From: Planctomycetales bacterium
Lineage (GTDB): Bacteria > Planctomycetota > Planctomycetia > Planctomycetales > Planctomycetaceae
Direction: 5' to 3'
DNA: 64,000 bases
Assembly (NCBI GenBank): GCA_026400835.1
Contig: JAPLOA010000048.1
Coordinates: 62,001 to 126,000, forward strand
In this document: piece by piece, positions 57,150 to 64,000 of the stretch
How the letters are laid out: each line of letters starts with the position of its first letter
Position numbering within the stretch: the stretch's first letter is position 1
Translations under genes and position numbers: made by a program
The notes under the pieces: generated by a model
What the model was told of the DNA's origin: nothing
What the model saw: only the letters and a program-made list of their open reading frames with translations
Database searches by the model: none

Positions 57150-58295
57150 ATGTTCTGGCTTGGCTGGATTATTTGCGGCCTTGTGGCGATGACGACCATT
57201 CCGGCCGTCATCGCTCTGAAGCTTAAACGTCTCAGGATGCCGTTGGATTCTGGTCTGGAGTCAGAACTTCCCGGCGTGAGCGTGATCATTCCGGCTCGCA
57301 ACGAGCAGGCTCAGATCCGCAACGCACTGATGACGTTACTGCAATCGACAGGCGTTCGGCTGGAACTCATCGCGGTCAATGATCGTTCAACGGACGGCAC
57401 CGGGCAGATTATGGATGAGGTCGCTGCAACCGATCCTCGTTTGCGAGTCGTCCATGTAACAGAACTCCCGGTGGGATGGCTGGGAAAAAATCATGCGATG
57501 CATCTTGGTTCGCAGGCCGCTTCTCGGGAACTGCTGTTGTTTACTGACGGAGATATTCTGTACGAACCGCGAGCCATTGAAGCGGCCGTTCGGCACTTTC
57601 AAAGCGAAAAATTGCAGCATCTCTGTTTGCTGCCGAAGATGATTCCGGGCAGTGTGCTGGAGAATGTTCTGGTGTGTTTCTTCGGGCTCGCGTTTGCGAC
57701 CGGCATGCAGATTTATCTCATCCGAACACGCTGGCCCCTCGCTTATGCCGGTGTGGGTGCGTTTAATCTTGTGAATGCAGGGTTCTATCGTTCTCTCGGT
57801 GGCCATCAGCCAATCGCCATGGATGTTCTGGACGACGTCAAGCTTGGGAAGATGATTAAGAAGAACGGCGGAGCCAGTGATTTTCAGATGGCCGACGAGT
57901 GGTTATCTGTCCGCTGGCAACCGTCGCTCTGGGGTGTTGTGACGGGGCTGGAGAAGAACGGCTTTGCTTCGCTGAATTACTCGGTAGGAGCCTTGCTGTT
58001 TACGACGCTGATATTCTGCGTCACGATGCTCTATCCGTGCCTGGCGTTTTTTGTACTACCGTTATCAACAGCGGCGGGCTGGATTGCTACGGCCTGCATC
58101 TGGCACCTGGCATTCGCCTTCATGGTTTATCCGTTACCGGGTTCATGGAAGTTGATGCCTTTGTTCATGTTTGGCCCCAGCCTCATGGCGTTCGCCTATT
58201 GGCGATCAGCGTTCATTACACTTCGTCAGGGCGGAGTCAAATGGCGGGATTCGTTCTATCCACTCAAGCAATTACGAGAATCCATGTACCAGTGA
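57150..58295 (+). CDS. Membrane GT2 glycosyltransferase
   Basis: 381 residues. An N-terminal span (FWLGWIICGLVAMTTIPAVI), then the GT-A domain with PGVSVIIPARNEQAQIRNAL, IAVNDRSTDGTGQIM and the metal-binding LLFTDGDILYEP; the processive-type QxxRW motif is not evident. Three or four C-terminal spans follow (LFTTLIFCVTMLYPCLAFFV, GWIATACIWHLAFAFMVYP). The general plan is like HpnB/CrtQ-type enzymes that glycosylate lipids. The ATG at 57150 has only a weak ribosome site. It stands alone, immediately before the truncated tRNA. Confidence 0.9.
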   Translation: MFWLGWIICGLVAMTTIPAVIALKLKRLRMPLDSGLESELPGVSVIIPARNEQAQIRNALMTLLQSTGVRLELIAVNDRSTDGTGQIMDEVAATDPRLRVVHVTELPVGWLGKNHAMHLGSQAASRELLLFTDGDILYEPRAIEAAVRHFQSEKLQHLCLLPKMIPGSVLENVLVCFFGLAFATGMQIYLIRTRWPLAYAGVGAFNLVNAGFYRSLGGHQPIAMDVLDDVKLGKMIKKNGGASDFQMADEWLSVRWQPSLWGVVTGLEKNGFASLNYSVGALLFTTLIFCVTMLYPCLAFFVLPLSTAAGWIATACIWHLAFAFMVYPLPGSWKLMPLFMFGPSLMAFAYWRSAFITLRQGGVKWRDSFYPLKQLRESMYQ

Positions 58296-58645
<350 letters not shown>

Positions 58646-58798
58646 TCACAATGGCGCGGGTCTCACGATCTCAATCAACTCGCTGGCCACCGCATCCGTG
58701 CAACCACTGGCGAGCCGTTGGAAGTGAACAATTGACTTCCAAGTCAGCCGAACATCCGCCGCAGCAATCCGATCAGACCTGTTGCCCGCTGTCCGCTG
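58646..58798 (-). pseudogene. Remnant copy of the 59641-59850 gene
   Basis: The frame from 58798 to the stop at 58646 translates to TWKSIVHFQRLASGCTDAVA, closely matching GWKSIFHFQHVASGRTDAAA of the 69-residue protein encoded at 59641-59850. It has no ATG, GTG or TTG start in frame after the upstream stop codon, so it is a decayed duplicate. Confidence 0.7.
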
Positions 58799-58887
58799 CT
58801 ACATTTGTGTCGTTCCGTTGCTGCCACCTGGTCAACCTCAAGGTTGCCGATCAGGCTTTCAATGTTGTCCTGGACGGTCTCGACTTC

Positions 58888-59490
58888 CTACGGCTCCGGC
58901 AGTTTCATCAGCCTGACATATTTCCGTTTCGTTTCGTTTGTGTCGCCTTCACGAGCTATGATGTCTTCCCACGCCTCCCAGCGTCCGGACTCAATCCATT
59001 GAATGCGGCGCATTGATTCCCTGCGTTCCTCACTGCAGGCATGAACCTGCAGCTCATCGTTAAGGAAGACGTGTTCAAAGTCGTTCGGGGGGGTATGCTT
59101 CCGCATCCACCAGCAACCGCGTTTTCCAGTCGCTACAATCCCCTTGCCACTGGTGTGCCAGTACAGTCCGCCAGGCTCCCACTGAAGCAGAGGCTCCGGC
59201 AGTTTCTGCACTTTCAGGTACTTTGCTTTCGTTTCTTCTGTGTCGCCTTCACGAGCTACGATGTCTTCCCACGCCTCCCAGCGTCCGGACTCAATCCATT
59301 GAATGCGGCATTTTGCTTCCGGCAGATAACGACTGCATGCGTGAAGTTGCAAGACGTCATTGAGATAGACGTGATATAAATATCCCGGGGGTCGATTGTA
59401 TATTCGCCACTCACCGAGTTTTCCGGTTGCTCGGTTTTGGTCCTTGGTATACTTCCACTGCAGCTCATTTGTCGGCTTCTGCTCTGCCAC
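58888..59490 (-). CDS. Element protein with internal 100-residue duplication
   Basis: 200 residues from a GTG at 59490 preceded by GGGGGAG at good spacing. Two halves are near copies: RIQWIESGRWEAWEDIVARE / RIQWIESGRWEAWEDIIARE and GDTEETKAKYLKVQKLPEP / GDTNETKRKYVRLMKLPEP. At DNA level the block at 58941-59000 recurs at 59241-59300, an exact 300-base step, with almost no synonymous change. Each half also carries a FEHVFLNDELQVHACS-type motif (YHVYLNDVLQLHACS). No known domain was recognised; Trp-rich beta-type modules are likely. It lies next to the element's left end. Confidence 0.75.
   Translation of the reverse strand: MAEQKPTNELQWKYTKDQNRATGKLGEWRIYNRPPGYLYHVYLNDVLQLHACSRYLPEAKCRIQWIESGRWEAWEDIVAREGDTEETKAKYLKVQKLPEPLLQWEPGGLYWHTSGKGIVATGKRGCWWMRKHTPPNDFEHVFLNDELQVHACSEERRESMRRIQWIESGRWEAWEDIIAREGDTNETKRKYVRLMKLPEP
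58941..59300 (-). repeat. 300-bp direct duplication within the element gene
   Basis: TGTCGCCTTCACGAGCTA at 58941 is repeated at 59241, followed by about 60 almost identical bases in both copies. The conserved synonymous positions suggest a recent duplication or gene conversion. Confidence 0.85.
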
Positions 59491-59640
59491 GTTTTGCTCC
59501 CCCTTTAGGATTGGCGTCGCTTATTCGGCCGCGAGCCTTTCAGCTTGGTCACGTCAGGTTGTCCGGTTAGCTGGTGTGGTTCGTTGGTAGCGGCCGCACC
59601 GGCGTTTCAATTATGGCCGAAACAGCGTTGGTCTACAAAT

Positions 59641-59850
59641 CTACTCGCCGGCGGGCGACTTCAGCAGCAACTGGATGCCGCTAGTGTTGCGTTCGATTGC
59701 GACCCTGCGTTGCCAGTCAGTGAGCGCCAGCAGTGTGATGCCATCGACGGCCGCCGCATCTGTCCGACCACTGGCCACATGCTGGAAGTGAAAAATTGAC
59801 TTCCAACCGTTTTGGAAGTGATCGGCCGCCGGGATGACTTCCAACGTCAT
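59641..59850 (-). CDS. Small element protein (69 aa)
   Basis: Its ATG overlaps the stop of the Nu1-like gene (ATGA, 59847-59850), which supports genuine, coupled translation. The product MTLEVIPAADHFQNGWKSIF ... IQLLLKSPAGE has a WKSIFHFQHVASG core repeated in the remnant at 58646-58798. No known domain. Presumed cytoplasmic. The position directly after a terminase-small-subunit-like gene suggests a role in packaging or its control, which is speculative. Confidence 0.55.
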   Translation of the reverse strand: MTLEVIPAADHFQNGWKSIFHFQHVASGRTDAAAVDGITLLALTDWQRRVAIERNTSGIQLLLKSPAGE

Positions 59851-60350
59851 GTTGCGGAATCAGTGTCTTCACGGTTCTGATACAACTTTTCCAGCCCGCG
59901 TAAAACCTGCTGATTCGCTTCGTTGATTCGCTCAAGAAGTTCCGCGTTCTCCAGCCGCTTGACGAATTCAGCCAGCGAGCGATACGGCCCAAAGATAGCC
60001 TGCACGACTTCTTCGAAGTCGTTCAGCAAAATCACCTCGCCACGTCTTTGTGCGAGTTCAATTTCAGCCAGTCCCGCCCGTGCCGCCCGATAGCGTTCGA
60101 GTGCTTCGGAATCCACCGGACCGGATAGTTCCGGCATCAATTCCGCCTGCTGCTCAGCGAGCACTTGCTTTCGAATATACCAATTCAGCACCGCGAACAA
60201 TTCGAACGTGCCATCAGCAGCAACTTGGGGGAAATCTGGTTGTGATTTCCACCTTGCAACCGTGCTTTGATCGCAACCGATGATCCGGGAAACGTCGATC
60301 GCCCGCCCGAATTGGCGAGAGCGTGACGCCTTGCGTGTTGCATTTGACAT
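59847..60350 (-). CDS. Nu1-like terminase small subunit / DNA-packaging recognition protein
   Basis: 167 residues from the ATG at 60350 (MSNATRKASRSRQFGRAIDV). A helix-turn-helix at about 15-60 (IDVSRIIGCDQSTVARWKSQ) is followed by the Nu1-type region ALERYRAARAGLAEIELAQR, RGEVILLNDFEEVVQAIFG and a C-terminal helix. In phage lambda-type systems Nu1 recognises the packaging site. In satellites, a terS gene is used to redirect helper packaging. The 69-codon gene overlaps its stop codon by four bases. No large subunit is present in the window. Confidence 0.7.
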   Translation of the reverse strand: MSNATRKASRSRQFGRAIDVSRIIGCDQSTVARWKSQPDFPQVAADGTFELFAVLNWYIRKQVLAEQQAELMPELSGPVDSEALERYRAARAGLAEIELAQRRGEVILLNDFEEVVQAIFGPYRSLAEFVKRLENAELLERINEANQQVLRGLEKLYQNREDTDSAT

Positions 60351-60404
60351 TTTGGTATCTCGAACGTCTAGATTTAGGGAATTAGGAAACCTGATCGGCA
60401 CCCC

Positions 60405-60494
60405 CTACCTTCCCGGAGTACCTTGTAATTCCACCCAGCACCTCGCCACGTCGCACCATTCAACGCCTGCCGCGTTCATTTCATCAATCCGCAT
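60405..60494 (-). CDS. Micro-ORF (29 aa) coupled to the preceding gene
   Basis: Its ATG shares bases with the upstream stop (TGATG), and the peptide MRIDEMNAAGVEWCDVARCW ... GTPGR has two cysteines. Such coupling is common in phage operons, but the length is too short to be certain; it may not be translated. The Nu1-like gene starts 54 bases further on. Confidence 0.3.
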   Translation of the reverse strand: MRIDEMNAAGVEWCDVARCWVELQGTPGR

Positions 60495-60796
60495 CAACGG
60501 TCGCTCTGCCTGACTGGCGTTCTGTCGGCTTCCTGTGCGTTCAATAGCTGTGCTGCATTGTGCCAACCGCGACCAGTGAAATGCAGAATCATTGCTGCTG
60601 CCGATGGTTCTTCGCGAACCAGTCTCAGGCAGTCGGAATAACTGACTGAGCAACTGGCCGCATCTGCGAGGATATCTCGGTCGATGCCTTCGAGAATCAG
60701 CGTCTGGCGTTCAACGTGTAAACGGATTCTTCGCATCTCTGCCAGCATCGCCGCGGGATCATCTGATTTTCGTTTTTTTCTAAACCAACCAAACAT
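60494..60796 (-). CDS. Small element protein (100 aa)
   Basis: The start is set at the ATG at 60796, with GAGG at six to seven bases upstream, giving MFGWFRKKRKSDDPAAMLAE; the longer frame from 60859 lacks a ribosome site. The N-terminus is a basic, Trp/Phe-rich motif, followed by predicted helices (MRRIRLHVERQTLILEGIDR, YSDCLRLVREEPSAAAMILH). No family recognised. It sits between the coiled-coil protein gene and the micro-ORF in the same transcription direction. Confidence 0.6.
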   Translation of the reverse strand: MFGWFRKKRKSDDPAAMLAEMRRIRLHVERQTLILEGIDRDILADAASCSVSYSDCLRLVREEPSAAAMILHFTGRGWHNAAQLLNAQEADRTPVRQSDR

Positions 60797-60984
60797 TGAA
60801 CACCTCGATTGTGTGTAAAGAAATCCCGACCGGCCGCTGACGCACTTCTTTTGAGCCAATCGGGTAGCCGTTCAAACTACGGCGGGGAGAGTGACTGGCG
60901 AGGAAGAAACCCAGAACCAACCAGCCACCGTGCAGCGACTCACGACAAAGAAGCCCGATCATTGTGAGACCGCTGTTGTTCCAA

Positions 60985-61611
60985 TCAGATTGGCGACCAG
61001 ATCAGGGCTTGCCGAGCCTCATCATAAGCCGCCGTTGCCGCATTCAATTCGGCCGCCGCATCATCAGCAACCCGTTGCAAAATCTGCAAAGAATGCTGCA
61101 ACGTGACCGCTGATCTCTCCAATTCATCCCGCATGTTCTCGTTGAATTCGCGTGTCAATTTCGGTCTCCAGATGCCATCGGCACCCACAACTTTCGTCCA
61201 GCCGTCAGCGGGGAAAAATCTGTCCAGGTCCTGTTCGACTTTCTGAAGAAGCCGCTTTGATTCAGTCAGTTCTGAATCAGCCTTCACGAATGCGTTTTGT
61301 CGCAACGTCCGGATGGTCATCGAATGTTTCCACGCCGCTTTCAATGCTTGATCTCTGCAGTCGTTCAACAAATTGCCTGGAATCTTATTCATCACGTGAT
61401 TCAGATCGTTCGCAATCAAAACAGCTTCTTCGCGAAGAATGTATTCGCGTCGATAGTGTCCTTCCCCCCGATCGGCCAGTCGTCGGGCTTCATCAGCCTC
61501 TGCAGCTTTATCGCGGTATGCCTGTTTCGTTGCTTCCACGTTGCGGAGCCGTTCCTGATCCGCTGCCCGCATTGAACATCCTTCGATTGTAGGCGTTTTG
61601 ACTTTTGCCAT
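60985..61611 (-). CDS. Coiled-coil element protein (208 aa)
   Basis: Highly charged helical protein with Lys, Arg, Glu and Ala in heptad-like order (RLRNVEATKQAYRDKAAEAD, ADSELTESKRLLQKVEQDLD, SLQILQRVADDAAAELNAAT). It has a short GWTKVVGADGIWRPKL insertion near residue 140. The ATG at 61611 follows CAGGAAC closely. No domain recognised; coiled-coil proteins of this size often accompany phage head or scaffolding functions, but no head gene is visible here, so no role is assigned. Confidence 0.65.
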   Translation of the reverse strand: MAKVKTPTIEGCSMRAADQERLRNVEATKQAYRDKAAEADEARRLADRGEGHYRREYILREEAVLIANDLNHVMNKIPGNLLNDCRDQALKAAWKHSMTIRTLRQNAFVKADSELTESKRLLQKVEQDLDRFFPADGWTKVVGADGIWRPKLTREFNENMRDELERSAVTLQHSLQILQRVADDAAAELNAATAAYDEARQALIWSPI

Positions 61612-61652
61612 GTTCCTGATTCCTGATTTGAGTTTTGAAAACCTGATTCAGA

Positions 61653-61895
61653 TCACACGTTATCAGCTTCGGAATCGTCGTCATCAGCAGACTCTTGAGT
61701 TGCGTCCTCTTGCGTGTCCGTGCATGTTGGGCAACCGTCCGCCACCCATTGCTCAATCTCCGAGACTCGCCATCGTGGGCTTCTCCCGAGCCGAATACAG
61801 TCAGGCAATCGCCCGATGGCAGACCAATGTTGCACCAGCCGGATACTGACACCAAGTGCCGTCGCGACTTCTTTCAGGTTCCATAGCAACTTCAT
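61653..61895 (-). CDS. AlpA-like helix-turn-helix regulator/excisionase
   Basis: 80 residues. MKLLWNLKEVATALGVSIRL, VQHWSAIGRLPDCIRLGRSP and RWRVSEIEQWVADGCPTC match the MerR-like HTH-17/AlpA type, which in P4-like satellites activates integrase or acts as excisionase. The tail (TCTDTQEDATQESADDDDSE) is acidic. Its ATG overlaps the stop of the 70-codon gene (61892-61895). A repeated and inverted sequence block lies upstream of the pair (62131-62250), which may be the operator. Confidence 0.78.
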   Translation of the reverse strand: MKLLWNLKEVATALGVSIRLVQHWSAIGRLPDCIRLGRSPRWRVSEIEQWVADGCPTCTDTQEDATQESADDDDSEADNV

Positions 61896-62104
61896 CTGGT
61901 TCGCTCCAAAAGCTCCGCACGTTCGCTGTGATGTGCGTCGTAGTCTTCAGCGTCGAATTCTTCCTGTATGCCGTCGCATCGCTGGTAATGCGGTCGCAGA
62001 TCGCTCCTGAGCCGTGACAGCTTCTCACGAGCCGACCACGTTGCTTGAATCAGCAGACATTCCGCTGCGATCTCTTCCGGCGATGGATCTGGATTCTGTG
62101 CCAT
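61892..62104 (-). CDS. Small element protein (70 aa)
   Basis: MAQNPDPSPEEIAAECLLIQ ... SERAELLERTR; predicted helical and charged, no domain recognised. The start is ATG with no strong ribosome site. Its stop overlaps the AlpA-like start by four bases, so it belongs to that operon and may be a regulator. It follows the inverted-repeat region. Confidence 0.6.
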   Translation of the reverse strand: MAQNPDPSPEEIAAECLLIQATWSAREKLSRLRSDLRPHYQRCDGIQEEFDAEDYDAHHSERAELLERTR

Positions 62105-62130
62105 GTGGTTGTCTGTCTTCGTCTTTGGTG

Positions 62131-62250
62131 ATGATCATGGTGATGGTGTTCGTTGGTAACCTAAAGGTATACCAACAACGAACATCATCCCCCCATGATC
62201 GTTGATGGTCGTTGGTCCTCGTTTAACAAACATCAACGAACATCAACGAG
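62131..62250. promoter_or_regulatory. Inverted and direct repeat block upstream of the AlpA operon
   Basis: GTTCGTTGGTA (62148-62158) faces TACCAACAACGAAC (62170-62183) as an inverted repeat; ATGATCATGG (62131) faces CATGATCG (62194) outside it. Further on, CATCAACGAA and CATCAACGAG stand in tandem at 62231-62250. GTTCGTTGGTA recurs at 59579-59589. The block lies between the primase-helicase stop and the 70-codon gene start, so operator sites for AlpA or replication iterons are both possible. Confidence 0.5.
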
Positions 62251-64000
62251 CATCTCTGATTTGTCATATTCCGCGACATACTCATTCAGCAGATACCCTG
62301 CTGCCTGAAGCCTATTAAGTGCGTCCCGATATGGTCGCTGAATCAATACTTGTTCTCTGAGCATCTCAGCGAACACGAATCGGAAGTCAGCCTGTACCGC
62401 TCCTGCAGCCTGCTCAATCGCGTTTTTAGACTGGGGTGTTTTGACGTTTCGAACAGCCTTGAGAATAAGTGCTCGTGCCCGTCCTCGTTTCTGTTCGTCA
62501 GCCTCACGACGAGCATCATCCCGCCGCTGTTGTTCATCGGCCTGAGCCTGCTCCGTATACTCGTGCCAGTGATCCACCTGGAACGTCCAGTCATGCTCGT
62601 TAAATAAGATCCTGCGACCGCCACCCTGACCTTCGCGACCGCCAAACTGAATGCACAAGTCGTGTTTCCAGTCCCATGCGTAGGGTTCATTGCGACCGAC
62701 CAGCCACCATTGGCCGCAACTTTCAGCGATGCCGGCCCCAGTCATATCTTCTAACTGGGGGGGAGTGCCGTATTCCCGCGCGGCAGATTTGACAACGTGA
62801 TGACTGAGCACCATACAAGCAGGAGCACAAGCAGCCTGGAACGACTTGATTGCATCGCCCATTTCACCGAGCCGAGCCGAATCGACTCCTGACAAGCCAC
62901 GATATAGCGGATCAGCAATAACGACTTCGAATCCATGCGTCTCGATGTCCTTACGAATCGCGTTCTGATCTGCAATCCGAGGCAGACACGGGAATTCAAC
63001 CGCTTCAATCCGCAGATATCCTTTCAGGTCTCCAAACTCGAGCCCGCGCACCTTACAGGCTTTCTCGATGTGCTTTGCAATCCGCCTGTAATTGGCTTCG
63101 CCCGTGATGAACAGCACCTTGCGACGTTTTGGAACATCAAAGATATTCATCCACGGCGTACCACTAGCGACCGCGACCGCCATGTCAGTCAATTGCAGCG
63201 TCTTGCAGCCTTTGGAACGAGCACCGACAAGCAGGGGTTCATCTATCGTAAAAACATCTTGAACGAGCCAGTCGGGCTCCTGCGATGCGTAGGAGGTTAA
63301 TTCCGATGCGTCGATGCCTGCGAATGACCGAATGATTGGAGCAGATGCCTGCTGTTGGCCTGTAGGCTGTTCAGCCGCCGTGCTGTCCTTCAGTTTATGC
63401 TCACGACGAAAAGCAGCGTCGATCTGTCGCGTTCGCTCGTCACCCAAAAAAGCCTTTGCAGCGTCGATCTGTTCATGGTCGTTAAATCCATGTGACTGAT
63501 ACCAGAAACGCCACTTTGAATAATGGCCTTCGTCGATTGGAGCCGCATTGGTCCAGACGTGAAGCCTGTTGTCTGAGTGCAGGAGCGTTGCGGATCTTGC
63601 GTTACTCCAATCGTTCCCTGGTCTCGTCCAATCGTCATCTTCAAACGCCTGCCAGCCCTGATCAGTCAGCAGCTTTTCCCACGGATACATCTCGATCAAT
63701 TCTTCAGCCGCTGGAACATGCGTCGTGTGACCGCCAATTCGGAGTTGCATCGAAGCCGCGACAGGCTTCTTCTCCGACTTCGTCTGCGACCGTTTCTTTT
63801 CGCGTTCTTCGGCCTTGCGTTTGCCGTCCAGTATCCGCAGATCCAGAAACAACTGCCACATGGCATCTGGAAGCCTTGCGACTTCAACTTCGTCAGGCGA
63901 TAGCCCTGGAAGCCACTGGTATCGTTTCCCGCTTTCATGCACCGACGGCGGAACGACTGACTGAGCAGGAGTTTTCCCGAATCGCCATTCAGTTCCGAAT
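62233..64000 (-). CDS. Primase-polymerase / AAA helicase fusion (N-terminus outside window)
   Basis: The frame is open from the window edge through base 63942; upstream of the GTG at 63942 it reads SVVPPSVHESGKRYQWLPG, the end of a bifunctional primase-polymerase domain. So GTG is not the true start. The ATPase at about 215-430 (counted from that GTG) has VGARSKGCKTLQLTDMAVAV, a variant Walker A in which Cys replaces Gly before Lys-Thr, then VVIADPLYRGLSGVD and VLSHHVVKS. A C-terminal helical segment follows (QQRRDDARREADEQKRGRAR). It resembles the replication proteins of phage satellites and RepA-like helicases. Confidence 0.82.
   Translation of the reverse strand, partial: FGTEWRFGKTPAQSVVPPSVHESGKRYQWLPGLSPDEVEVARLPDAMWQLFLDLRILDGKRKAEEREKKRSQTKSEKKPVAASMQLRIGGHTTHVPAAEELIEMYPWEKLLTDQGWQAFEDDDWTRPGNDWSNARSATLLHSDNRLHVWTNAAPIDEGHYSKWRFWYQSHGFNDHEQIDAAKAFLGDERTRQIDAAFRREHKLKDSTAAEQPTGQQQASAPIIRSFAGIDASELTSYASQEPDWLVQDVFTIDEPLLVGARSKGCKTLQLTDMAVAVASGTPWMNIFDVPKRRKVLFITGEANYRRIAKHIEKACKVRGLEFGDLKGYLRIEAVEFPCLPRIADQNAIRKDIETHGFEVVIADPLYRGLSGVDSARLGEMGDAIKSFQAACAPACMVLSHHVVKSAAREYGTPPQLEDMTGAGIAESCGQWWLVGRNEPYAWDWKHDLCIQFGGREGQGGGRRILFNEHDWTFQVDHWHEYTEQAQADEQQRRDDARREADEQKRGRARALILKAVRNVKTPQSKNAIEQAAGAVQADFRFVFAEMLREQVLIQRPYRDALNRLQAAGYLLNEYVAEYDKSEMLVDVR

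Noticed and set aside
60780-60962. 60-codon minus-strand frame with a hydrophobic start
   Set aside because: Overlaps the start of the 100-residue element gene, lacks a ribosome site; could be a small membrane protein but evidence is insufficient.

Overview
The window looks like a chromosomal segment of a member of the Planctomycetota. The evidence is three DUF1501 proteins, a two-domain DUF1080 protein, an ECF-type sigma factor beside a planctomycete-style Ser/Thr kinase remnant, a PVC-type small basic protein, DUF4332 domains, many small secreted proteins of unknown function, and intergenic repeat families in most gaps. The genus cannot be fixed from sequence alone.

Layout. 1-4019 (minus): a DUF1501 protein cut by the window edge, coupled to an FHA protein with a long acidic repeat tail. 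4608-6542: FtsH. 7502-8962: secreted DUF1080 protein. 9309-16815 (minus): DNA repair block sbcD-sbcC and recG. 17317-20263: tandem DUF1501 paralogues. 20264-21658: repeat-rich spacer with one small conserved-looking gene. 21659-31908 (plus): Gfo/Idh/MocA oxidoreductase, His-rich membrane protein, PQQ-type propeller protein, S9 peptidase, secreted proteins, calcineurin-like phosphoesterase and Cys-cluster protein, with clear terminators. 32069-34933: rpmA, then a sigma factor, a RAYT-type transposase pseudogene and a broken kinase. 35112-37500: 2-hydroxyacid dehydrogenase, a 201-bp tandem repeat, a small secreted protein and a REPIN-like palindrome. 37510-42006 (minus): a YhaN/YhaO-like pair with degenerate active sites. 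42160-47450 (minus): bisphosphate nucleotidase-like enzyme, membrane protein, GH3 protein, small basic protein. 48044-53603 (minus): a full three-part export machine (TolC, HlyD, ABC). 54789-58295 (plus): RidA, S1-domain protein, GT2 glycosyltransferase. 58448 to the window end: the 5' half of a tRNA-Arg(UCU), broken at the anticodon stem, followed by a mobile element.

Two regions stand out. (1) The 37.5-42.0 kb pair: an SMC-like ATPase fused to two DUF4332 modules beside an SbcD/YhaO-fold protein that has lost nearly all its metal ligands. It lies 23 kb from an intact sbcCD, so it looks like a repurposed, probably non-nucleolytic relative. (2) The 58.49-64.0 kb element: primase-polymerase/helicase, AlpA-like regulator, coiled-coil protein, Nu1-like terminase small subunit and internally duplicated orphan genes, all pointing towards the broken tRNA. 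No capsid, portal or tail gene is visible. This set resembles phage satellites (P4/PICI-like), but the integrase and the other end lie outside the window, so that reading is inference.
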